Below the pieces are notes generated by a model. The model did not search any database, had not been told where the DNA came from, and saw only the letters and a program-made list of their open reading frames with translations. From Acidisphaera sp. S103 (GTDB lineage: Bacteria > Pseudomonadota > Alphaproteobacteria > Acetobacterales > Acetobacteraceae): a stretch of 35,738 nucleotides of DNA. The stretch's first letter is position 1, and the number at the start of each line of letters is the position of its first letter. Below, in pieces: positions 16,522 to 23,589 of this stretch. The position numbers were made by a program, and so were the translations under genes. Location: assembly GCF_009765975.1 (NCBI RefSeq), contig NZ_LMUJ01000040.1:12644-48381 (forward strand). Reading direction: 5' to 3'.

Positions 16522-16872
16522 GTCACCGAACGGATTGTTGGGTGTGGTTTTCGGGTTGCCAATGCGCTCGGTCATGGGTTCGTTGAGTCTACGAGTATGC
16601 CCTTGCGCATGAGATGCGACAGTCCGGGCTCAGCGTCGTGTAGCGGCGGGGAATCGTGGTCTTTTGCGACGACGTGATTGTTGGCGAATATTCAGCCGGC
16701 CTGCTGGTCGAGGATTGGGTCACCGTCGAACGCAAGATAGTCCGCGCGCTGAGCGACGTGCATGTCCCGCAATGCCGAAATTACTTGCCGGCGAACCGGT
16801 AAGCCTTTGGGTCTGCTGATTAACTTCGGCCGGCCCAAAGTCGAAATTCGCCGCATCACCAGCGGGGCCTGA
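16522..16872 (+). pseudogene. GxxExxY family protein, broken by two frameshifts and a stop
   Basis: Joined across three lesions, the translation is a clear GxxExxY-family protein (PD-(D/E)XK nuclease-like, function unsettled). Frame 1 (to 16587) reads VTERIVGCGFRVANALGHG then FVE. About 4 nt are then missing. The next frame (from 16590) gives YEYALAHEMRQSGLSVV, a TAG at 16641 where Gln is expected, then CDDVIVGEYSAGLLVEDW and ALSDVHVPQCRNYL. A 1-nt insertion near 16794 shifts the end into KPLGLLINFGRPKVEIRRIT and a TGA at 16870. The signature G-F-V-E-x-x-Y is recovered only after repairing the first lesion. The gene is dead, but most of its sequence is intact, so decay is recent. Confidence 0.85.
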
Positions 16873-16883
16873 TTGGGAGCGCC

Positions 16884-16920
16884 ATCCCCTTCATCCCCCT
16901 TTATCCCGCGTCATCCGCCT
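16884..16920. repeat. Right inverted repeat bounding the GxxExxY pseudogene
   Basis: A 37-bp arm, starting 12 bp after the pseudogene stop, that is the inverted partner of 16467-16503. The following taaaagagagatgc partly mirrors the sequence outside the left arm. No obvious target-site duplication is visible beyond it. Confidence 0.85.
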
Positions 16921-17042
16921 TAAAAGAGAGATGCTATGGCCGTGGCTCCTACGGGCAGGGTTTCATTCATGGCGGGTCGGGCTGCCGATGGAAACTTATA
17001 CCAGCGGCTGGTGATGTCTACACATCAGCCTCGTCTTGGGCC

Positions 17043-17101
17043 GGCGAAGTCCGGGTCATCTGATCCAGTTCCTTACTGGGGCGGATGGCCCGGACTTCGC
17101 C
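17043..17101. repeat. Dispersed hairpin repeat, family 2 (copy 1)
   Basis: A perfect 13-bp inverted repeat, ggcgaagtccggg (17043-17055) and cccggacttcgcc (17089-17101), around a 33-nt centre that includes ttactggggcggatggc. A second copy with the same centre lies at 35600-35660. It sits just beyond the stop of the minus-strand amidohydrolase. Confidence 0.85.
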
Positions 17102-17103
17102 GT

Positions 17104-17145
17104 GCCATGACGAATCGAGAGGCTTGGGCCATGACGAATCGAGAG
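17104..17145. repeat. Short tandem direct repeat, 24-bp period
   Basis: The 18-bp sequence gccatgacgaatcgagag occurs at 17104 and again at 17128. It directly follows the family 2 hairpin and lies 20 bp from the amidohydrolase stop. Confidence 0.8.
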
Positions 17146-17164
17146 TCGGCCGGTATTGGCGGGG

Positions 17165-18232
17165 TTATAACCCGAACAGCGTCTTTGCGTTGCCGCCGGC
17201 GATCGCGGCCCGGTCGGCGTCGGTGAATGAGGCGACCGAGGCGATGTGACCGAGCGGGTCGTATTCCGCCATGTCGTAGGGGTAGTCGGTGCCGAGGAGG
17301 ATTTTCTCCACGCCGAACAGTTTCACCAGGGCCTCGAGCTGGTCGGGGGTGAAGACGATGGTGTCGAGATAGATTTTCTTCAGATAGAAGCTTGGGGGTT
17401 TGGGCAGGTTGCCGTGCGCGTCGCTGCGCGCGCCCCAGGCGTGATCGATCCGGCCGGAGTAGGCCGGCAGGAAGCCACCGCCGTGGGAGGCGATGATCTT
17501 CAGGTTGGGGTAGCGTTCCAGCACGCCGTCGAAGATCAGGTAATGCAGCGCCATCGTCGTATCCAACGGATTGCCGATGACGTTGCTGAAGTAGTATTTG
17601 CTGAAGCGCCTGGGTTCGGTGAAGCTGTTGGGGTGGATGAACACCACCGCGCCGAGGGCCTCGGCTTTTGCCCAGAACGGCTCGAACGACGGGTCCGATA
17701 GTTCGAGGTTGCCGACATGGGCGAGGACCTCGACGCCTTTGAGGCCGAGGGTTTTCACGGCGTATTCCAGTTCCTCGGCCGCCGCGGCGCCGCCGGCTTG
17801 CAGCGGCACCGATCCCATGGCGGCGGGAATGCGATCGCGCTGTTTGGCGGCGATGGCGGCGACGCCTTCATTGACCAGGCGCGCGGCCTTGATGCCGATT
17901 TCGGGTGGGACGGCGTAATAGCACTGGGGCGGGGCGGGGCTGATGACCTGTGCGTCCAGCCCCATGGCGTCGAAATCGCGCATGCGCAGCGCCAGGTCCG
18001 TCAGGTTGGGTGTCCGGTCCTCATCCTGCTTGCGGCCGAGGATGCGGGTTTCCTCGGTGTAGGTGGCGGCCCTGGGGTCGGGGTGCTGGTGCGGTTTCAC
18101 ATAGTCGGCGGCGGCGGGCACCTGCACATGGGAATGGATGTCGACGGTCAGGCTGCGGGGCCTGATCTCTCGGCCGGGGCGGCCGTGGGTGCGGGCGGCT
18201 GTCAGATCGTAGCGGTTGTTCGGGTCGGCCAT
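17165..18232 (-). CDS. Amidohydrolase, ACMSD/decarboxylase family
   Basis: A 355-residue metal-dependent TIM-barrel protein of the amidohydrolase_2 family, which includes 2-amino-3-carboxymuconate-6-semialdehyde decarboxylase and resorcylate-type decarboxylases. Metal and active-site positions are visible: VDIHSH (His33, His35), FIHPNS (His200), IASHGGGFLPAYSGR (His250) and LLGTDYPYD (Asp316). The family cleaves C-C bonds of aromatic or ring-opened acids in the cytoplasm. The start at 18232 is the only in-frame ATG near the conserved region. It is divergent from a Rieske protein across 221 bp, which suggests a shared aromatic-compound pathway, but the substrate is unknown. Confidence 0.85.
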   Translation of the reverse strand: MADPNNRYDLTAARTHGRPGREIRPRSLTVDIHSHVQVPAAADYVKPHQHPDPRAATYTEETRILGRKQDEDRTPNLTDLALRMRDFDAMGLDAQVISPAPPQCYYAVPPEIGIKAARLVNEGVAAIAAKQRDRIPAAMGSVPLQAGGAAAAEELEYAVKTLGLKGVEVLAHVGNLELSDPSFEPFWAKAEALGAVVFIHPNSFTEPRRFSKYYFSNVIGNPLDTTMALHYLIFDGVLERYPNLKIIASHGGGFLPAYSGRIDHAWGARSDAHGNLPKPPSFYLKKIYLDTIVFTPDQLEALVKLFGVEKILLGTDYPYDMAEYDPLGHIASVASFTDADRAAIAGGNAKTLFGL

Positions 18233-18453
18233 TGTTTTTCGTTGCCTTTTCGGTTTCGCACGTTGCCGGCAGATTGGCGCGGGCTGGCCGGGATGGCAAC
18301 CGCATGAGGGGGCGCCGACGGGACAGGATTACGTTAAGTATTCGTATTGTTTGTGGGGGATGGCGGGCTTTGGCGTGAGGGGCGCGGTTGCGGTGTGGCG
18401 GCGGCTTGATTACCGTCGGGGTTGAAGATCGGCATAACGGGAACGTCGGGATC

Positions 18454-18867
18454 ATGAGCAAGCATGTGGTGGCTACCGTCGCGGAGATTCCGCCGGGTCA
18501 GCGGAAACTCGTTACGATTCGCGGGCGGCAGATCGCCGTGTTCAATTTGGACGGTGAATTCTTCGGGCTGTTCAACCGCTGCCCGCATCAGGGTGGCCCG
18601 ATGTGCGAAGGCATCCTGACCGGGCTGATCGAGTCGGATGAGCCGGGCGACTACCGCTACTCCCGCAAGGGCGAAATCCTGCGGTGCCCGTGGCATGGGT
18701 GGGAGTTCGACGTGCGCACCGGCCAGAGTTTCTGCGATCCGTCCAAGATCAGCGTCCGCGAGTATCCGGTCGAGGTTGTCGAGGGTGCCCGCGTGGTGGA
18801 GGGGCCGTATGTCGCGGAAACCATCCCGGTGACGGTCGAGGAGCAGTACGTCGTCGTGGAGATGTAG
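18454..18867 (+). CDS. Rieske [2Fe-2S] protein
   Basis: A 137-residue single-domain Rieske protein. The cluster ligands are in CPHQGG (Cys43, His45) and CPWHGW (Cys78, His81). The spacing between the two boxes is enlarged by a polar insertion (LIESDEPGDYRYSRKGE). The size fits a soluble ferredoxin component or a regulator-like Rieske protein rather than a full dioxygenase alpha subunit, which would carry a catalytic domain. The start at 18454 gives a compact domain; upstream in-frame residues look random. The oxygenase it might serve is not in the window. It converges on the HD-domain gene, with a palindrome between the two. Confidence 0.85.
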   Translation: MSKHVVATVAEIPPGQRKLVTIRGRQIAVFNLDGEFFGLFNRCPHQGGPMCEGILTGLIESDEPGDYRYSRKGEILRCPWHGWEFDVRTGQSFCDPSKISVREYPVEVVEGARVVEGPYVAETIPVTVEEQYVVVEM

Positions 18868-18875
18868 CGTTTTGA

Positions 18876-18892
18876 GCGCGTGATTCACGCGC
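18876..18892. terminator. Palindrome between convergent genes, possible bidirectional terminator
   Basis: An 8-bp inverted repeat gcgcgtga / tcacgcgc with a single central base sits between the Rieske stop and the HD-domain gene stop. A tttt lies on its left side, which would be a 3' T-run for the minus-strand transcript. A hairpin would need to open the central pairs. Confidence 0.4.
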
Positions 18893-18907
18893 CCCGCACG
18901 ATCGTGC

Positions 18908-19462
18908 TCAGGCCGGTAGCAGGCAGCGCTCGACGGCGGGCAGGAAGTGCTCGACCGTTGGGGTTTGCAGGTTTTTCACCTTCGCCTGTTCATCGAAGCG
19001 GCGCAGTTGCACGGCGGCCGCGGACTGGGGCAGGGCGTCGAAAGCGGCGACCTCGGGCGGCGACATCGGGCCGCCTTGCAGCGACAGGCTGAGGACGGAG
19101 TCTTTCGACAGTTTGGCGAAATAATCGGCTTCGGTGGCGCAGAGGTAGCGCTTGGCGGCGACGTGCAGGCGGACGGGTTCGGTGACCTCGGCGCCGAACA
19201 GGGTGGCCAGGAAGTCATGGCCGCGCTGTTCGTGCTGGTCGTCGATGCCGGCTTCGGCGGGGTTGTCGCCGAGGTCATGCACGAGGTGGCCGATGTCGTG
19301 CAGCAGGCTGGCTGCGATCAGGGCATCCGAACAGCCGGTTTTCTCGGCGAGCCAGGCCGCCTGAAGCGCGTGCTGGCGCTGGTTGACGGCACTCAGCCCG
19401 TACGATCCGTCGGCCTTCAGGGTCAGCAGATCGGCGATGTGTGCCAGTCTTGGGTCGGTCAT
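18908..19462 (-). CDS. PhnZ-like HD-domain protein (phosphonate-type diiron oxygenase family)
   Basis: A 184-residue HD-domain protein of the phosphonate-operon-associated family. The iron ligands of PhnZ appear to have counterparts: His31 (HALQ), His55-Asp56 (LLHDIGH), His77 (DDQHE), His100 (RLHVAAKRYLC) and Asp157 (RRFDEQAKV). Tyr21 matches PhnZ Tyr24, but the Glu27 position is Ser24. PhnZ oxidatively cleaves the C-P bond of 2-amino-1-hydroxyethylphosphonate using a mixed-valent diiron centre. No PhnY-type partner, phosphonate transporter or C-P lyase gene is nearby, so the substrate is open and a simple phosphohydrolase cannot be excluded. The start at 19462 is preceded by AGGA; the longer frame adds 16 unlikely residues. 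Confidence 0.75.
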   Translation of the reverse strand: MTDPRLAHIADLLTLKADGSYGLSAVNQRQHALQAAWLAEKTGCSDALIAASLLHDIGHLVHDLGDNPAEAGIDDQHEQRGHDFLATLFGAEVTEPVRLHVAAKRYLCATEADYFAKLSKDSVLSLSLQGGPMSPPEVAAFDALPQSAAAVQLRRFDEQAKVKNLQTPTVEHFLPAVERCLLPA

Positions 19463-19684
19463 CCGGGGGTCCTGCCTGTGCCGTGAATGGGCCGGACGGT
19501 ATCGACCCATAGGGTGGGGCGCAACGCGCGGCGCGTGTGAAGATCTTGTGACGGGCCGCCAAGGTTACGATTTGTCTGCCTCAAACGGCAGCCTGGCCTG
19601 GCGAGTTCTGCGCGCTGGATCGAGCGCACTGGCGTCCGTGCTGTATCGGCGGCGGGCAGCTTCGTGGCGATGTCGTCCTGGAAG

Positions 19685-20857
19685 CTATCCCTTTGCCAGT
19701 TGCTGTTCCACCAGCGTTGCCCACCACGATGCGCCGACCGGCAGGATTTCGTCGTTGAAATCGTATCGCGGGTGATGCAGCAGCGGGTCGTTCGTGCCGC
19801 GCGCGCCGCCCAGCATCAGATAGGCGCCCTGTTTGGCATTCAGCATGTAGGCGAAATCCTCTCCGCCCATGGTTGGCGCCCGCATCTCTCTTACGCCGTC
19901 GCCGCCGGCGACATGCCGAGCGGCATCCACCGCGAGGGCGGTTGCCTCGGCATCGTTCACCGTGGCCGGGGCGTGGCGGAAGAAGTGCAGGTCGGCTGTC
20001 GCGCCGAAGCTTTCGGCGACGCCGTGGACCAGCCGCTTCATGCCTGATTCGATCTGGTCGCCGACCTCCGACCGGTACCAGCGGGCGGTGCCTTTCATCG
20101 TTACGCGTTCGGGCAGGATGTTGTAAGCCTCGCCGCCGGCGATGCTGCCGATCGACACGACGCCGCCCTCGATCGGCTCGATGTTGCGGGAAACGATCGT
20201 CTGCAGTGCGCCGACGATCTGGGCCGAGACCATGATCGGGTCGATGCCCTGGTGCGGCGAGGCACCGTGGCTGCCCTTGCCGGTCACCACGATGTCGAAG
20301 AAGCCGACCGCCGCCATGACCGGGCCGGTGCGCCAAAGAAATGTTCCGGCTTTCATCTCGGGCCAGTTGTGCAGGCCGTAGACTTTATCCATCGGGCAGC
20401 GTTGGAACAGGCCGTCCTTGACCATCATGTCGGCACCGCCCTCGAATTCCTCGGCGGGCTGGAAGATCAGGTAGACGGTGCCGTCGAAGTTGCGGGTCTC
20501 GGCCAGGTATTTCGCTGCCCCCAGCAGCATTGTCGTGTGGCCGTCGTGACCGCAGGCGTGCATCACGCCCTGGGTTTGGCTGGCATGCGGCAGGCCGGTT
20601 TCCTCATGGATCGGCAGTGCATCCATGTCGGCCCGCAGGCCGATCGCCCGGTCGGACGTTCCGGATCGGATCACGCCGACGACGCCGTGGGTCGCCATGC
20701 CGGTGATGATCTCATCCACGCCGAATTCGGCCAGTTTGGCGCGCACCACGCCGGAGGTGCGGCTTTCCTGCATCGACAGTTCGGGGTGGGCGTGCAGGTC
20801 GCGGCGCCATTCGGTCATGTCGGCGTGGATCGCGGCGATGCTGTTGATGATCGGCAT
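19685..20857 (-). CDS. M20 family metallo-amidohydrolase (hippurate hydrolase type)
   Basis: A 390-residue cytoplasmic enzyme of the M20D group, which hydrolyses N-acyl amino acids or related amides (hippurate hydrolase, N-acetyldiaminopimelate deacetylase, IAA-amino acid hydrolase). Seen in order: WRRDLHAHPELSMQE (17-31), GLRADMDALP (73-82), HACGHDGHTTMLLGAAKYL with Cys102 and His104 as metal ligands, FQPAEEFEGGADMM with the catalytic Glu pair (136-137), GLHNWPEM, and TMGGEDFAYML near the C-terminus. The start at 20857 follows GGAGA. It begins 20 bp after the stop of the Rossmann protein gene and is probably co-transcribed with it. The natural substrate is not determined by sequence. Confidence 0.9.
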   Translation of the reverse strand: MPIINSIAAIHADMTEWRRDLHAHPELSMQESRTSGVVRAKLAEFGVDEIITGMATHGVVGVIRSGTSDRAIGLRADMDALPIHEETGLPHASQTQGVMHACGHDGHTTMLLGAAKYLAETRNFDGTVYLIFQPAEEFEGGADMMVKDGLFQRCPMDKVYGLHNWPEMKAGTFLWRTGPVMAAVGFFDIVVTGKGSHGASPHQGIDPIMVSAQIVGALQTIVSRNIEPIEGGVVSIGSIAGGEAYNILPERVTMKGTARWYRSEVGDQIESGMKRLVHGVAESFGATADLHFFRHAPATVNDAEATALAVDAARHVAGGDGVREMRAPTMGGEDFAYMLNAKQGAYLMLGGARGTNDPLLHHPRYDFNDEILPVGASWWATLVEQQLAKG

Positions 20858-20877
20858 AGGGGTCTCCGGCGGGATCG

Positions 20878-21738
20878 CTATTCGTGGAATGGCGCGAAGG
20901 TTAGCGCAAGCCCTTCCGGCAGCGGAATCGGCTCGACGCCCAGAATTGCGCGCATGGGTGCGATGTCGAATGCCTTGTCCTCTATCAGGCGGCGGATTTC
21001 CGCCGGCTGGATCGTCGGCAGGGCGGTGACGTGCCTGGTCAGGCGGGCGGCTACGATCAGCGGCGCGGCGGGGAAGGGGATGATGAGCGGTTTTCGCAGC
21101 GATGCCGCGGCGGCGACCGCTCGGACGAGGTCGGCGTAGGGGATTGGTTCCGGGCCGGCGATCACCAGGGCGGAGGGACCGTCCCATCGGCGGTCCAGGG
21201 CTGCCCTGATGCAGCGTGTCACGTCGGTTTGGTGGATGGGCTGCACCAGGAACCGGCCGCCACCGGGCAGGGGCATGACCGGCAGCCGCCGCAGCAGGCC
21301 GGCGAGGCGCTGGACGTTGTTCTCGCCCTGGGCGCCGTAGATCATCGTCGGGTGCAGCATCACGCCGTTGCGGCCGGAGTCCAGCAGCGCGGCTTCTCCG
21401 GCCAGGACGCCGTTGCCGTGGGCGTCCGGCCAGCGGGTGAACTTGCGCGTGCTGCCGAGCAGGATCAGCACGGCGGCGGCGGGCGCGGCGGCGAGGATGG
21501 CTGGTGTATGCCGGGCGTGGGCGCAGGACACGATGCGGGTGGCGCCGGCCAGGGCCTGAGCCAAGGCAGCGGGCGCGCGAAGGTCGGCCTGTCTTGGTTC
21601 GCCCGGCAGGTCGGTGGCGGCCCATTTTGCCGGATCGCGCACCACCGGCACCACCGGGATGTCATCAGCCAACAGGGATTGGCACAGCGCCAGACCGGAG
21701 CGGCCGGACGCGCCAATGACGTAAACAGGATCGCTCAT
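20878..21738 (-). CDS. NAD(P)-binding Rossmann protein, NmrA/atypical SDR type
   Basis: A 286-residue protein with an N-terminal dinucleotide-binding loop (VYVIGASGRSG), then VVPVVRDPAKW, a strand ending ILLGSTRKF, HPTMIYGAQGENN, and a C-terminal substrate part with FLVQPIHQTDV. These are features of extended or atypical short-chain dehydrogenases (NmrA, NDUFA9 or UDP-sugar-epimerase-like). A full Tyr-x-x-x-Lys catalytic motif is not obvious, so it may bind the cofactor for sensing or assembly. The start at 21738 gives the usual spacing to the glycine loop; 21756 is also possible. Neither has a clear ribosome site. The M20 gene follows 20 bp downstream. Confidence 0.75.
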   Translation of the reverse strand: MSDPVYVIGASGRSGLALCQSLLADDIPVVPVVRDPAKWAATDLPGEPRQADLRAPAALAQALAGATRIVSCAHARHTPAILAAAPAAAVLILLGSTRKFTRWPDAHGNGVLAGEAALLDSGRNGVMLHPTMIYGAQGENNVQRLAGLLRRLPVMPLPGGGRFLVQPIHQTDVTRCIRAALDRRWDGPSALVIAGPEPIPYADLVRAVAAAASLRKPLIIPFPAAPLIVAARLTRHVTALPTIQPAEIRRLIEDKAFDIAPMRAILGVEPIPLPEGLALTFAPFHE

Positions 21739-22111
21739 GCGTGCTGAAACGCACATCTTGTGCGGTGGGACAAGACCCTGGGAGATATGCCCAAGGTAAT
21801 CGCATTTGAAATCGGTGCGATGTCGTCCGTCGGCGGATTTGTCGATCCAGGGAAGAATTTGGAACCGCAGATGAACGAAGATAAGGAAAATTAAAACCTG
21901 ATGGTGGTCGAGGTGGAATGGGTCGCCATCGCTGATAGTATTCTTGGATAATATTGCGTTTATTTTTCGGTCCAAGTTCTTACTTGTCTGACCCTTGCCA
22001 AGGGCAACCGCCGGACACGCACCGATCGGTCTGTTACAGTCACCATCGCGCCATCCACGCGTGCGTCCTCGAACAACGTAAGTGCAGCCGGCGCGGCAAA
22101 CAACGCGACAC
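21739..22111. other. Intergenic region with a repeat-like fragment, no gene
   Basis: AT-rich spacer with no supported coding frame. The segment 21863-21890 (gaaccgcagatgaacg continuing aagataagga) resembles the inverted-repeat arm at 16467 (ggcggat..gcgggataagga) and could be a solitary degenerate relative of that repeat. Convergent or divergent promoters could not be fixed. Confidence 0.35.
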
Positions 22112-22702
22112 TCAGAGACCGGCCACCCGATCGGAAGCCAGCTCCAACCCCTCGTACAACCCTGAAAATGGCAACGCCAATCCTAATTCCGGTATCTCGA
22201 TTGATGCCGCCGTACCCTCCAGAAGAACGGCACTTTGAATCCCAAGCCGCCCATCCGCGTCACGCGCATAGACCATCGCACGCAATTCATCCCGGCTGAT
22301 CAGCACATAGGTCCGAACATTGGGTGTGGCATCGTAGTCGCGCAGCTTCAAACTCTGGTCGATCCATCCCGTACTCTTGGACAGGACCTCGAAGACTGCC
22401 ACTGGCTCCTGAGCATACAATGCACCCGGCACGCGCGGGCCGCAGTCAACCAGAGCGTCCGGATAGCGGCCGTCCTTTCCCGCCCTTACCTTCAGATCGG
22501 GCCCGTGCGGCCGGCAAGGTTTGCCGCGCAACTGCGCGTGCAATGCGGCACGCAAATTGTTGCCGATGGTGTCCTGGTCCGCCGTCCCTCCACCCATGGC
22601 GTAGACTTGGCCATCCACAAGCTCGTAGCGGGTCGGCTGGCGAGACTCCCAGTCGAGGTAGGTTTCCCAGGTCCAATTCGTCTGCCGCTTTGCCTCCGAC
22701 AT
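22112..22702 (-). CDS. Uma2 family protein (PD-(D/E)XK nuclease-like, DUF820)
   Basis: A 196-residue protein of the Uma2/DUF820 family, common in multiple copies in bacteria and predicted from its fold to be a restriction-like endonuclease. Conserved parts are TRYELVDGQVYAMGGGT (Glu27), YPDALVDCG (Asp82) and VAVFEVLSKST (Glu105 followed by Ser-Lys109), which make up the expected metal-binding set, so it looks active. The start at 22702 has a strong GGAGGG site; the longer frame has none. No cognate methylase or partner is nearby, and the biological role of the family is not settled. It follows the alpha/beta hydrolase on the same strand after 88 bp. Confidence 0.85.
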   Translation of the reverse strand: MSEAKRQTNWTWETYLDWESRQPTRYELVDGQVYAMGGGTADQDTIGNNLRAALHAQLRGKPCRPHGPDLKVRAGKDGRYPDALVDCGPRVPGALYAQEPVAVFEVLSKSTGWIDQSLKLRDYDATPNVRTYVLISRDELRAMVYARDADGRLGIQSAVLLEGTAASIEIPELGLALPFSGLYEGLELASDRVAGL

Positions 22703-22790
22703 CCGGCCCTCCGGATGCCATCCTGGCACGAAACCGGCTACCCGACACCGTCAAACAAGGCAGCGTCCGAGCGGCAGACTGTCGTCGTCC

Positions 22791-23543
22791 TCACCGAACC
22801 GGTGTGTTCGCCCGCAGGAATGTCCGCACATGCCGCAGCGCCAGCGGGATCAGGTCTTTCGGATCCTTCCACGGATACAGGCTGACCTGCGCGTTCGGCG
22901 CCAACCGAACGGATTCCATCGCCACGGCGTAGGGGTGCGCTGGAACGTCATCCGGCAGTACCAGCAACGGCGTCTTACACTGGCGGACGAAATCCCGGCT
23001 GACCGTGAACACGAAATCGGGGTCCGTGCGGTACATCCTGGTCAGGAAGGCGTCCACGGTTGCCATCGTGATTTCGGGCCGTTTGGCGCACAGGGCCGGG
23101 CCCCAGCCGGTCATATTGTTGTTGTAGAACAGATCACGCATTTCCGGCCGCGACCCGCTGGGTTGTGCCAGCACGGCGGCGACAACGCGATTGGGTGCCC
23201 GGCGCAGCATGTTCCAGATGAACGGGCCGCCGATGCAGAACCCCATCACCAGGAACTTGTCGATGCCCAGGTGATCCATCAGCCCCAGTTGATCGTCGGT
23301 ATAGGAATCCCAGGGCCGATCGACCTCCAACGGGCCGGTGGACTGGCCGCCATTGGCGTTGCGAAGGTCCATCGAGATGCAGCGGAATTCGTCCTTGAAC
23401 GATTCGAACGCGTTGAATGGCCCTTTCTCGTTGAGGAAGGAGATATCCGAATTCAACCCCCCGCCCGGGATCATCAGCAGGGGAAAGCCGGAACCGACCT
23501 CCTCGTAATGAATACGCACGTCGCCTTTTTCGTAGAACGGCAT
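22791..23543 (-). CDS. Alpha/beta hydrolase with a cysteine nucleophile motif
   Basis: A 250-residue alpha/beta hydrolase. The oxyanion region is MIPGGGLN. The nucleophile elbow, usually GHSMGG, reads GFCIGG (residues 101-106), so the nucleophile would be Cys103, as in dienelactone hydrolases. A candidate acid is in LVLPDD (Asp198/199), and the His is His203 or His238. The start at 23543 has a strong GGGAGGAT site. The gene lies 46 bp downstream of the luciferase-like monooxygenase on the same strand, so the two probably act together: oxidation by the flavoenzyme, then hydrolysis of an ester or lactone. That pairing is an inference from position. Confidence 0.85.
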   Translation of the reverse strand: MPFYEKGDVRIHYEEVGSGFPLLMIPGGGLNSDISFLNEKGPFNAFESFKDEFRCISMDLRNANGGQSTGPLEVDRPWDSYTDDQLGLMDHLGIDKFLVMGFCIGGPFIWNMLRRAPNRVVAAVLAQPSGSRPEMRDLFYNNNMTGWGPALCAKRPEITMATVDAFLTRMYRTDPDFVFTVSRDFVRQCKTPLLVLPDDVPAHPYAVAMESVRLAPNAQVSLYPWKDPKDLIPLALRHVRTFLRANTPVR

Positions 23544-23589
23544 GACAACATCCTCCCTGTGCAACTGTGATGCGACCCAGGCCCGGGCG

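Noticed and set aside
16467-16920. Classical insertion sequence with transposase
   Set aside because: No transposase motif is present; the only gene is GxxExxY and no target-site duplication is visible.
17246-18307. Plus-strand open frames opposite the amidohydrolase
   Set aside because: Gly/Val-rich shadow translations without domains; the metal-binding motifs are on the minus strand.
20858-21625. N-terminal extension of the M20 protein
   Set aside because: It reads the Rossmann-protein gene out of frame; the GGAGA site and family start lie at 20857.
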